Source: Glebionis coronaria
Taxonomy: Eukaryota > Streptophyta > Magnoliopsida > Asterales > Asteraceae
DNA length: 64,000 nt
Direction: 5' to 3'
Assembly: GCA_025667525.1 (NCBI GenBank)
Contig: CM046875.1
Location: forward strand, 120,332,340-120,396,339
The notes beneath the pieces were generated by a model, which was not told the DNA's origin, did no database searches, and saw only the letters and a program-made list of their open reading frames with translations. The translations under genes and the position numbers were made by a program. Of this stretch, positions 37,931 through 48,980 are shown piece after piece (position 1 is the stretch's first letter; each line of letters begins with the position of its first letter).

Positions 37931-39887
37931 TTCATTGAGGGACGAGTCGAGCTAGAGACTCATTAACTCAAGCATCGTATAACTAGGTTAGAGTGTTGTA
38001 GGTTAGAAATAAAGGCATAGATTTGGAGATAAGTGTAGGGGAGACCTTCTTTTGTCTTCATGCTTGTTTGTAGGGTTGCTCACTCATTTCATGCTTTGGA
38101 GCTTATGGAGGAGGCCCTTGTATCCGGTTCACTTCGTTACTTTAGTGATTTTCCATTGACACCTTGTGCTTAAACATGATTTCACTAATAGTAGTCCTTT
38201 CCTTAACTTGGGTTAAGCAAAGTCTTTTCATTGTCATAAGTGTAGGGGAAGTTTTTATACTTCCATGCTCTTAAACATTGAGGACAATGTTTAGCTTAAG
38301 TGTAGGGGGGTCTTCTATCGAAGTGACCTTACCTAGAACTTGTCATTGTCTTGCATGATAACATGGAAAATTGGATTTTTCAACATTTTTCAAATTTTTG
38401 ATCTACTTTGGCCAACAAAAATATGCATTCATGATTTTTGCATCAATCATTTTTCATTTTGCATAACACATTTGCATTGTATATATTTCTTTTATGTTTC
38501 ATCAAAAATATATAAAAAGGAAAAATATAATAAAACATGGTTTTAACAAATTTAGACTTCTTTGACATATTAGGCCCACCATGGATATTTTGACTCAACC
38601 CGAGTTTGCTTATTTTAACACTCTCTAGCTAGTATCCTTAACCATGTAGTCCTTCATTGGTCTATTAGGCTAAGCTTCCACCAATTTCATTCTTTGAAAT
38701 TTTAAATTTGTGGAGAATGGGAAATGATAGAGTTGAAGCAAGTGTAAAAGGGCTAGATAGACTTCATGGCAATTACTTGTGGCTTAACCCTTCTCTTCTT
38801 TACCTCTATTTCTTCGCTTGTATATAATTGTTAATAAATAATCAAGTACGGTTTTAATTGGTTCGTAATCTCTTATGCATTTTTGGCTAATCATTCATGG
38901 TTGATATGAGTACGTCTTAAGATTCTAAGTTAGCACGTTTTATGTGTACTAGACTTGTGTCATGCTCCATATTTAGCGGGTGTTTTTCCTTTCCTTCTTT
39001 GCAAATTTCTTGGTGAGGAATAAAGAAAAATAAGAGCGGCTTATGAAAAAAAATGAGTGGCTAGAAAAAAAAAAGAAAAAGAAAAAAAATAATGCAAGAC
39101 TCCCAAGAGGGGCAGTGTGGTGTTAATTATAGTGACTATTGAGTTCCAATATTACCTTGACGGGTTGCGGGGATTCAATAGATTGCTCCAATCCAATATT
39201 ACCTTGACGGGTTGCGGGGTTGAAGATCCAAAATCTCAAAAAGATGCGGATGTAAATTATTGCGTGAGTTTTATTTTTCTTTCCTTAGCGAGTGTGTAGT
39301 TACTTATGAAAGCATGACATGAGGATTTTACACATAAGGCGAATGACTTATTACTCTTAATACGGACTTATATTAATTGTGAGCGGTTTTTCAAGTAATG
39401 GATGAGAAGATTACTTAGGATTAAAACCGTCCTTCCTTATTTTTTGGATTTTACATTTCTTATATTTCACACTTTAATAATGACAAATTTGCCCACAAGC
39501 AATTTGCTCAATTAATAACCGGTTCCACATTTAATTGTCATGAATAAGTTGATGCACTTTTTACTTGTGAATGCAATGATCCCATTTACTAGCTTGGTAT
39601 GGGGAAAGTGAAACTTGAGGGTGATAAGTGTTCATGGTATTCAAGCCCTAATCCAAGTCATTGAGTTCTTTATGAGTTATTTCCATCAAAACCATTTCAA
39701 GAAAAATCAAAAAGATATAGATAGAATTGTATTTTGATTCATTGCATTATTAAAAGTCAAAATCATGCATCATCTAGTTTAGAGTAGTGTAGATGCATCT
39801 CATATGGCCAAGGTGGATTAATTATGAGGGAAATGTAAATTTTTTAAGCCTTGAAATATAATATTGCATGAGGACATGGCAATGCTC
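37931..39887 (+). other. Non-coding 3' tail of the young Gypsy element
   Basis: Nearly 2 kb between the gag-pol stop and the PPT. Athila relatives often carry an envelope-like ORF here. This one does not, and the frames are short. It holds three AAGTGTAGGGG motifs like the PPT (about 38031, 38238, 38298), an A-rich stretch at 39020-39095, and a perfect 27-bp direct repeat (39146-39172 and 39193-39219). Confidence 0.75.
39146..39219. repeat. Perfect 27-bp direct repeat, spacing 47 bp
   Basis: Copies at 39146-39172 and 39193-39219. Both contain TTACCTTGACGGGTTGCGGG. It may be a recent slippage duplication in the 3' tail. Confidence 0.95.
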
Positions 39888-39902
39888 AAGTGTAGGGGAA
39901 TT
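39888..39902 (+). other. Polypurine tract
   Basis: AAGTGTAGGGGAATT directly precedes the TGATATGAG start of the 3' LTR. It primes plus-strand DNA synthesis. Confidence 0.85.
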
Positions 39903-42849
39903 TGATATGAGCTTAAACTCATATCCTTTTATCAACAAATAACCCTAAAACATGAAGCAAAATACCCATTTATCTTGTAAAAAGCAGTGTTATGTGGTAT
40001 GTTTGTGTTTGTGTGATCTTATGTAGGTAAAAGGATACAATTTCAAGCAAACAAGGAAAAACCAAGCTCAAATGGATGAAAAAGACAAAAGAGGATCAAA
40101 AGTGACAAGACTTTGAAGTTCAAGGACCTATCTTGTCAATTTGTGAAAGTTGAAGGACTTAAAGTGCAAATTATGAAAAGTCAAGATTAAAGTCAAATCT
40201 GGTCAAACTATCAAGTCAACTCAGTCAAAGGGTCATTTTATACAAGTTTTGGAAGTTGAAGGGTAAAAAATGTCAAAGGAATGAAGATAATAGCTTGAAA
40301 TGGGAATCTGCCAAGTACAAGGACCTAATCTGCCAACATTGGAAAGTTATGCAAGTTGAATCCATGTGCTTTAGCTCTCAGCCAATAAAAAGAAGGGAAA
40401 CAAGTCACACGGATCAAGTATTAAATACCCACTTACAGCCGTCACAATTAATGCAAGATCACAACAGTGCAATCCGCAACACACTCTCACAACCAATAAA
40501 AAGGCGCCACGTGTCCTTCTCCTTCAACAAAAATATTTACCAGGAACGGGTTTGAGATTTAAGCCGTTTCAAGAGATGATCAAAACACCAAAGTTGCTTA
40601 ATTTTGGAAGACGAATCCAATGGTGCAATCTAATTAACATATCATCAATTGAATCAAAAACCCCCAATTCAAGTTCATCACCTTCAAAGTGGATTTGCAG
40701 AATTCCTCCACGTGTCAAGCCATGATTGGCCTGAACACGTCACAAACTCCAACAGAATCTCCTATCTTGCCTATAAATACCCAGCTTGTACTTCATTTGT
40801 GATTTGTAGCTTAATTTTGTAAACACCTAGTTCTTAAATTTCCTTTTCTCTTTTTCCCTCCTTTTCACCTAACTACTCAAGAGTCTGACAAACTCTTGAG
40901 TCAGTTAGTTAGTTAGAAGCTTGTAACTACCTTTTGTAACTGAATTCTTCAATAAAATTTCAAATTCAAGTTTCCCGCCAAATTCTGTTCTTCAATTCCT
41001 GCTACTTTCCTGCTGTTGTGTGATTCCATTGATGCTGTTAGATGTTTGTTATGATCAACCAAAGATCATAACTGACATTGTTGAAGTTTTATTGCTGTTT
41101 GATCAGAATTCTAGCATTTCCATTGACCTTGAAGAATTCATGGCAGAATGATGATTTGTAGCTGTTTTGATTGTTGATTTGAGTTGATTGCTAGTGATAG
41201 GTGGTGGTATCACTAGGGCAAGAGAGCTCAGCGCTCCTCTTCTTCCCAAAGGACCTCTACAATAGGTTCTAAGGCTCTTGTTTTATGTTCCTCTAAACAG
41301 TCAAACTGCATGCTAAATTTCCTAGATAACTTTGATGGCTGCCTGTTTTACTTGATAAATAATTGTTGATTGATTGATTCAAGTTCATTTGTAGCTTAAT
41401 CTTGCCTACTTGTTCATTGTTTTGAGATCCTTTTGTAGTTTCTGCTTATTTTCAGTAATTTTGTAGCATAACACCTTAATTGAGTTTTAGTCTTGTTAAT
41501 TGCTTCATTTCAGTTTCATTAGCTTCCATTTTGTTCACTTAATCAAGTTTGATATAGCTTTTGTATCAGTTCAAACCATAACTCAAATAGTCTTTGTAAA
41601 AGTTTGGTTAAAACCTTTTAAGGAGTGTTTGGGAGTAGTTGTAAATCAGTTTTCAAGTGTAGGTAATTGGTGTTTAAGTGATCATTTTCAGTCATTAGGT
41701 GTTAACAATTGGTCCTAAGTCTTTTACTAGTCAATATAATAGTCAAACAGGTAATTGGTAATCAAAAAGTTTGGGTCATACTTGTTATCAGCTTTTATTT
41801 CAAAACTTGCCAATTTCAATTGATTGTTTCTCCTTCATTACTTAATGAAATTTGCTCAAACCAGTTTCTAGTTATAGCTTATAACATAAACTTTTAGACT
41901 TTAAGAGGAAAATCTACAGTATTCAGGATTAAGCTAGAAAACAGCTTTTTAGCTCATGACTGAGCAAATGTCATTCTCTGATGTGAAAGGCTTACTGATT
42001 TACTAGTTCTCATAATCCACTTCATAAAACTTGTAATTTTCTTTCACATTTCCATTTAGAAAGTATTGAATATGAGTTTTTGAGATTTTGAGCTTTTTCC
42101 AAAAAGTGGTCAACATAAGCTCATTTGAGCTTATTTTCAGATATCTAGCTTATTACTGGATGAAATTGGTTCTAATTTGATTTCCCCTTCTTTAAATCAA
42201 GTGCTTAATCAGTTTTGATAATAAAATCAAGTTGTGACTGATTGAAATAAGCTGTAGCTTATTTTGTGCTTATTGATAAGCACTCAATTGCTTATTTTGG
42301 ATTTTTAGCTTATTTCCTTGAACACACGTAGCTGTAATTGGATTTTAAGAGTTTTGCAACTTGTTTCAGCTTAATTGGTTGAGTAATAAGCTCAAACGAG
42401 CTTATTTTTCTCTTTGTCCCGTTTTTACTTGAAAAGTTTGGTTAATTGCACTTTAGTCCCTAGAATTCTAAACAGTTTCTAAACCTAGCTAATCTTCCTA
42501 ATTTTGTGGTTTTTGCAAAACTTAGTCCTTTACTTTGTTAGTTTGTTAAATTTCAGTTTGTTAGTTTGTTAGTTTGTTAAAATTTGGTTAGTTTGTTAAA
42601 GTTTTTACAAGTTTAGTCCTTATAGTTTTGAATTTTGCATTTTTATATTTTACTTGAATAAATTTTGGAATTTGCAACTTGTTTTACGTATAAGTAGGTT
42701 TATATTTTTCATTTTTACTTAGTGTTGTTTGAATTAGCAATAGATTACCAAGCAAGCTTGAACAACCAAAAACAATTATAAATTTGATATTGATTGGACT
42801 TTCTATTAGTTAAGAACTGAGAAAACGAACTTGCATTATACACATTTCA
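39903..42849 (+). mobile_element. 3' LTR of the young Gypsy element (2947 bp)
   Basis: It matches the 5' LTR at a constant offset of 11403 up to an 11-nt gap near 42110, where the 5' copy has GTTTGGTCAAC once more (30710-30722 region). After that the offset is 11392. Three substitutions are seen. CTTAT follows at 42850. Confidence 0.96.
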
Positions 42850-43435
42850 CTTATCATTATTCTAAACTATGAATTTAAAAATTCTATCTTATAAACCCTA
42901 ATTTTCTTCAATGGCGGCTCTTCTTTTCATCGCATCTCACAACCACTGATCTACTACCCTTCGTTCATTCGTACGTAAAAAGAACTTGTCGTCCTATTCA
43001 TTGATCCTAGCGATCGATCTAAGAACGAGCTTCTTTATGCGTTTGTAATCCGAAGCCATAGAGGTTAAGGTTTTTGTGTGTTTGTATCTCTCTTCTACTA
43101 TTGTAAACCTTTTTCTTTGATCTCTGCTAATGTGCATTATCCACTTGAATAACGGTGGATATTTATGCTTATATTTTTTGATCATATAGTTGGGATGAGA
43201 GGATTCGACGTAGTTGCAGACCTTGAGTTTTTTAATCCTTGGATTATTGCTTTAGGTGGTGTGATATTCATCCTCTTCTCTTCTTCTAGGGTTCTTTAAA
43301 GTGTCATTTAGATCTCTCTTTATTTAGGTTGATGAGTTTCATCGGTAGTTTTCTGTGATTTAGTGTTTCTTCAATTTAGGGGTTTTTGCGTTTCTTTGTT
43401 TTTTTTTCATGGCGCGGTCGTCCTAGCGTTTTACT

Positions 43436-43921
43436 ATGTCTGAAGAGGATTTGATCTCCAAAGCTTCTCATTCAGTTTACGTAACCAATTTTCCTTCACA
43501 TATTAATTCACATGACCTTTGGAAAACTTGTAATACTTATGGTACGGTGGTGGATGTTTTCATTCCATCCAAATTATCAAAGGCTGGTAAGAGGTTTGCT
43601 TTTGTGCGGTTTGTTAAGGTGCCCAATCTTACGCGTCTTGTAGATAATCTACGTACGTTGTGGATTGGAAGTTTTCACCTTTATGTTGCACCGACGAGGT
43701 TCGAACAGTGACCCCCTAAAATCTCTTCTTACCCTAACTTGGGCAGTAAGAATGGAAAGATGCACTCGGTTCTTCCTCAAACAGGTAAGCAATTTGGATC
43801 ATATGCTAATGTTATTACAAATAACCACAAGGGGTCTCTGATTTCTTCATCACCGATGTTAGTGCTTGACGATTCATGCTTAATCTAGTGGGATCTTTAA
43901 TACAAGGTTTTTAAGCTCGTA
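43436..43921 (+). pseudogene. LINE ORF, N-terminal RRM block
   Basis: The ATG at 43436 opens an RRM-like domain. VYVTNFPSHINSHDLW matches RNP2 and helix 1, and GKRFAFVRFVKV matches RNP1. A stop (TGA at 43709) follows FEQ, but the same frame continues (KQFGSYANVITNN, then LVLDDSCLI) to about 43880, where further stops occur and the inserted LTR follows. Many Asteraceae LINEs have such an RRM at the N-terminus, from memory. It would bind the element's RNA. Confidence 0.85.
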
Positions 43922-45570
43922 TGAAAGTTCGTTGTTCCAAATCTCTTCGAATTGATTATTGGTAGAAAGTGTGACTCAATTGTTCTTGGTGGAATAATAA
44001 ATGGTTTGGTTGATTATCTATTTTAAACTAATAGCAAATATGTAAATGTCGTTGAGTAAAATAAGAGCTTTTAAAGATTAAACTAAAAGGACGAGTTAAA
44101 AATAAATGCTTGAAAACTTAAAGACAAGATTAGAAAAATACTTGAACACTTAATAAATCTAAAACTTGAAAACTTTGTAAAAACAAGAAACTCATCCAAT
44201 CGGAATGTACCAAAACGGAGTGATCGGAATGTGCCAAAAGGGAGTGCAATCGGAATGTGTAAAAGGAGACTGATCGGAATATGTGAAAACAAGGCTAATC
44301 GGAATAACAAACAATACTCTCGTCGGAATACTGTCGTCGGAATAGTGCAATCGGAATGCCCAATCGGAATCTAGTAAAAGGAGGCAGTCGAAATCTAGTG
44401 AAACAGTCCCAATCGGAAAGTGCCTTAAACCCTATTCTGATCCAATGATCGGAATACAAATGATGCAAATCGGAATAAGTTAAAACCCTAATCCGATCAA
44501 GTGATCGGAATGAGGGGGTAGTAGTCGGAATGTTCAATCGAAAAGGGGTTTACCCTTTCCGATGGTATCTACTCGAAAATAAGCTAAGTTTTGAGCTACT
44601 AGGAATAAGCTCAAACCAAATCTTGATCGAATTAATGATAAGCCGAACTAGTAAGCACAAATTAAGAACTTTTTAAACTTTAAATAAGCAATCTTTTAAA
44701 TCAAACCATAAAAAGATGAAACTTTTTAAGAAAACTTTCAAAAAGTAAATAAGCTAAACATACAAATAAGCCAATAAGCACAAAGATCTTAAAGCTTAAT
44801 CGTTTGAAAGCTTATGTGGGAATAAAAAAATTAACTTTTTAAGCACGAAAACATCAAGATCAACACGGATCAAAAGTATTTCGCACCAAAATTAACTAAA
44901 ATAAAGAAAGGTAGAAAGAGATTAAAGATTAAAAGCTTAAACTTAAACTTGATTAATGAATTCCAAATACAAAAAAGCTTAATCTTGAAAGATTAAAAGA
45001 AAGAAAAGATGAAAAAACTTAGTGAGAGAAAGTTTGGAACTTTCTCTCTCTAAAAACTAGAAAGGAAAAATGAAAAATTAAAACTAGCTAACTAGAACTA
45101 ACCCCAACCCTCCTAATGTGTATTAGGAGGGTATTTATAGGGAAAATGGGAAGGTGTGCATGTGTTGCCTCTTCTTTCTTTCTTCTCGACTCGATTTAAA
45201 TCCTTTGTCTTTCTCGACGTCGTCTCGGGATTTGTCGATGTATATTGAACTTGTCTTGTAATTTTCTTCTTCAATTAGACTTAAGTTCTTCGACTTCATT
45301 AAACTTCCGTCTTTAGAATTTTTCTTCGATAAATCTTCAGAATAGGCCTTGGACTTCCGTTCTTTTTGCACTCTTGATCTTTTGACTTCGTTTTTTCTCG
45401 TTTTCTTCGATAAAAGCCCGTGAAAGCCCGTGTTTTCTTCCTTTTTCATCATTTGGTCCTAAAACACAATAAAAACACAAACCACGCATAATTCCGACTT
45501 TTACGACATAAAATACACGTTTTGGTCTTGTTATTATTGGAAATAAGTGGTAAAAGGATAAGTGTTTTCA
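43922..45570 (-). mobile_element. Probable solo Gypsy LTR inside the LINE
   Basis: Both sides of this 1.65-kb block are LINE coding sequence. On the minus strand it begins TGAAAACACTTATCCTTTTA, similar to the TATCCTTTTA near the start of the young Gypsy LTR. It ends near CGAACTTTCA, like that LTR's end. A TATA box (CTATAAATACCC on the minus strand) lies near 45128-45139. No internal region or second LTR is present, so it is best read as a solo LTR. I could not find a matching 5-bp duplication, so the ends are approximate. Confidence 0.62.
44190..44560. repeat. Cluster of TCGGAAT heptamers
   Basis: I count about 13 exact TCGGAAT on the plus strand in some 350 bp, plus three near-matches and reversed forms (ATTCTGATC, AATCCGATC). 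Spacing varies from about 12 to 50 bp, so it is a dispersed motif cluster and not a simple tandem array. Confidence 0.92.
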
Positions 45571-46675
45571 CACATATTAATCTTTCCAAACATTTATTGG
45601 GCAAGGTTAAGGATTTTTCATCTATGGCTAATTTGTACTCCATCTTGATGGACGGAGGTTTCAAAGAGATCAAGTTGTCTTACGCTGGGGGCTTGTGGGT
45701 TATGATTGAGTGTAATAACGAGTCTATGAAGGAGAATATGCTTAGCCATTTTGGGGTTAAATCGTGGTTCGTTGAATTAATAAATGCAACTAATGATTTT
45801 GTTAATGATGAAAGGATTGTTTGGGTTGACATCGAGGTATTCCTTTTTCAGCTTGGACTCATGAAACTTTTGTAGGTAAAAAGCGGGGCACGACGCTGAG
45901 TCTAGGATATACTAATGATACCTCGTTTGGCCGTAAATGAGTGTGTTTCAAAACCAAACATCCTGTTTCCATATTGGAGTCTTTTAAGATCATTGTCAAA
46001 GGGAAAGTGTATTGTGTTCGGGCTATAGAACTATTCACCTAGCAACCTACCTTTTTGGAATGTAAAGAATGCGATGCTTTTTCTGAAGACGAAGTCTCAA
46101 GTCATAATTTCAATGAGAACGTTAACATACCAGACCCAAATGTAGAGGATGAGGAAGTTAATAAATGTAGTAATCATGAATCTGTGCTAGAAACTGATTT
46201 TGAGAATAGTCCGTTGTCCGTGAAACACGCAAGTGATGTTAACGAGTGTGCACATTTTGAGGATATCTTTGGGTTTTATGACATGTTACAAAAGGATGTT
46301 AACAAACTTGCAGCCCAATCGGTGAGTACTTCTCTTCCTAACCCGCCTCGTTTTACACCTGCAATATCAGTGAATAAGGATATTGGTTCTTATGTTTCTA
46401 TTGGCGATGAGAAAATTGATAAACCAGTTACTGTTAACACTTCGCCAGATGCGGATATTCCTACGGAGAATAATACTAATCATGGAGACTTACCTAAACA
46501 TCATAGTGCTACGAGGGACAGGAATTCTATCAACAAAGGTGGTTCGGTTCTGGAGGTTATGGACGGTATTATTCAATTTGGTCAAGCAATGGATTACTTA
46601 ATGGATGGGTGTGTGAAGGATCTTGAACATATTATCGGACAACAAGGAGAGGGTAACGGTTTTAGATGAATGTTT
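45571..46675 (+). pseudogene. LINE ORF, second half of the gag-like region
   Basis: The frame resumes with LSKHLLGKVKDFSSM and runs through GGLWVMIECN and the NDERIVWVDIE block to 45875. It shifts frame around 45850-46050, where SFKIIVKGKVYCVRA is visible in another frame. It then continues as an acidic, low-complexity 204-residue block (46055-46669). Frameshifts and stops make it non-functional. Confidence 0.75.
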
Positions 46676-47590
46676 TATCTTTTAATGTTCAGGGTCTTTG
46701 ATACAAGACTAAAAAAGATTGGGTTAAGGCGATGTCTAATTCTTTTAAACTTAATTTTTTGGTAATTCAAGAAACTAAATTCTCTTCAGTTTCACATTCA
46801 GTGGTTCGTTCGCTGTGGGGTAACTCCAATTACGATTTTATGGCGAGTGATTCTTTACGCGCGTCGGGTGGTATTTTATGTATATGGGAAGCTTCCATTT
46901 TCAAGAAAGATAATGTCACGATTTTCGACAACTTCGTAGCCATCTACGATACATGGTTAACTAATAATTCCAAGATCCTTTTTATCGTTGTGTATACTCC
47001 TTAAAAGCTTTCTCAAAAGAAACTTCTTTGGGAATACATTATGCGCATATTGGGTCATTGGAAAGGTGAAGTGATTATCATTGGAGACTTTAATGAGGTT
47101 CGATAAAGTAATGAAAGACGTGGATCTTGTTTTAATCTATACAGTGCGAGACTCTTTGAAAAATTTATCCTTGATGCTGGTTTGGCTAATATCGCTTTGG
47201 AAGGTTACTCTTTTACTTGGTCTCATCCCTCGACGTCTAAAATGAGCAAACTTGATCGTTTTCTGATCACCGATGGTATTTTCTTCTTATTCCTGTCAAT
47301 TTTAGCTGTTTGTCTGGACCGTCACCTTTCAGATCATCGTCCAATTCTTCTTCGGGATGTTCGTGTTGATTTTGGACTTATTCCGTTTAGGTTTTATCAT
47401 TCGTGGTTCAATTATGTCGGTTTTGACGATATGATTAAAAAATCTTGGTGTTCTTTCTCCCATACAGATAGCAATAGCATGATCAGGTTCATGAAAAAGC
47501 TTAAAGATCTTAAGCCCATTTTCCGGTTTGGGTTAAATATAAAAAGGAGGAGACTTCTCGGGTTAAAAACAATATCGTTGCGGATTTAGG
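46676..47590 (+). pseudogene. LINE APE-type endonuclease, broken
   Basis: FLVIQETK (catalytic Glu), GDFNEVR (Asp and Asn of the metal site) and the C-terminal LSDHRPI (catalytic Asp-His) appear in order. Premature stops lie near 46700, 47002 (after VVYTP) and 47105 (after NEVR). The enzyme would nick target DNA to prime reverse transcription. Confidence 0.88.
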
Positions 47591-48980
47591 GTTGATAATT
47601 AAGGCTCTGGATAGTGGGGTTTTAGACGATGCGATGATGTTGCGTCGTCTTGATCTGAATCGCCAGTTGACTGAAATTCAAAAGTCTGATGCTAAGGATT
47701 TTTTCAAAAATCTAAGATTAATTGGGCGATTGAGGGAGATGAAAATACTAAGTTCTTTCATGGCGTGGTTAATAAGAGAAGGTCACAGCTTGCCATCCGT
47801 GGCATTTTTGTGGATGGTCTTTGGTGCAATAACTGTAATACTTTTAAGAATGTTTTTTTCTCCCATTTTGCCAACAGGTTCAAGAAGCCGGCTGAAGCAA
47901 GATTTAATGTTAATTTTCAATTCCCTAAGCAACTCTTACAAAGTCAAGCTGATGATTTGGAATGTCATGTAACTACTGATGAAATTAGGAGGGCAATTTG
48001 GGAGTGTGGTGCTAATAAGTCCCCTGGTCCCGATGAGTTTACTTTCGAGTTCTTCAAAAGATATTGGGACATTATAGGACAGGACTTTTGCGATGCTGTT
48101 GATTACTTCTTTTCTAATGGTCCATTTCCACATGGATGTAACTCTTCTTTCGTGACTCTTATTCCGAAAGTCGCTGATGTCAAATTTGTTAATGATTTTC
48201 GGTCTATTAGTTTAATTGGATGTGTTTACAAGGTGGTGACCAAGATCCTTGCCAATAGACTCGCCCTGGTAATTTTGGAGCTTATTTCAGACACTCAGAC
48301 TGCTTTTGTATCGGGAAGGCAAATATTGGATGGCCCCTTTATTTTAGATGTGATCCTTTAGTGGTTTAAAAGAAAGAAGCTTCAAGCGATGTTCTTCAAA
48401 GTCAATTTTGCAAAAGCATATGACTTGGTTCGTTGGGATTATCTAATTGATATTTTTGCTGCTTTTGGTTTTGGGTCAAAATGGTTTAATTGGATTAAAG
48501 GTACTCTCATTACGGCGAAATCTTCTATTCTTGTGAATGGTAGCCTGACCAACGAATTCATGTGCTTTCAAGGTTAAAGCAAGGAGAACCATTAGCTCCG
48601 TTCCTTTTTATTCTCATCATGGAATCGTTCCACTTATCTTTTAGTCGGGCTATGGACGAGAGTCTTTTCAAAGGGTTGGCTTTACCGGGACCAGTCTCCT
48701 TGTCACACATTTTCTATGTGGATGATGCTATGTTCATTGGAGAATGGTCACAATATAATCTTCAAGGTATCATTAAAATCTTGAGTAGTTTTTTTTCTTG
48801 CATCGGGTCTTCGTATTAACATTAAAAAAAGTCAGTTAATGGGCGTGTGTGTAAATCATTCTGATGTCACAACAGCGGTTGCTTCTATCGGTTGTTCGAT
48901 AATGAATTATCAGTTTAAATACCTAGGTGTTACTGTTGGTGACAGTAGTAAAAATACGTGTTTAGGAAAACAACGTATAA
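47590..48980 (+). pseudogene. LINE reverse transcriptase, broken and truncated
   Basis: KSPGPDEFTFEFFKRYW, LIPKVADVKFVNDFRSISL, KILANRLA and FYVDDAMFIGEW mark successive RT motifs. The YVDD catalytic motif lies near 48715-48727. Frameshifts occur around 47770-47970 and 48580, stops occur near 48360 and 48575, and the sequence ends after YLGVTVGDSS near 48950. The C-terminal zinc knuckle and any RNase H are missing. Confidence 0.88.

Larger units (their letters stand above)
28500..42849 (+). mobile_element. Complete, young Athila/Tat-like Ty3/Gypsy retrotransposon
   Basis: The 14.35-kb element has both LTRs, PBS, one open gag-pol frame and a PPT. CTTAT flanks it on both sides (28495-28499 and 42850-42854), a perfect 5-bp target duplication. 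By eye the LTRs differ by three substitutions (28862, 30597 and 31137 against their partners) and one 11-nt length difference. If plant LTRs change at about 1.3e-8 per site per year, that means tens of thousands of years. No envelope-like gene is present. The integrase tail ([14 protein letters not shown]) and the tRNA-Asp PBS place it in the Athila/Tat branch by family knowledge. Confidence 0.96.
42855..48980 (+). mobile_element. Broken LINE (non-LTR retrotransposon)
   Basis: Plus-strand order: a 5' region of about 550 bp, an RRM-containing first block (43436-43921), then after an inserted LTR the remaining gag-like part, an APE-type endonuclease and a reverse transcriptase. It stops near 48980 within the RT connection region, where another LTR-like sequence begins. 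No poly-A tail is seen. The 5' limit is not certain. Confidence 0.85.

Noticed and set aside
45135..45452. 105-residue Lys/Glu-rich frame in the solo LTR
   Set aside because: No domain. It is an AT-rich LTR, and the frame overlaps the TATA region.
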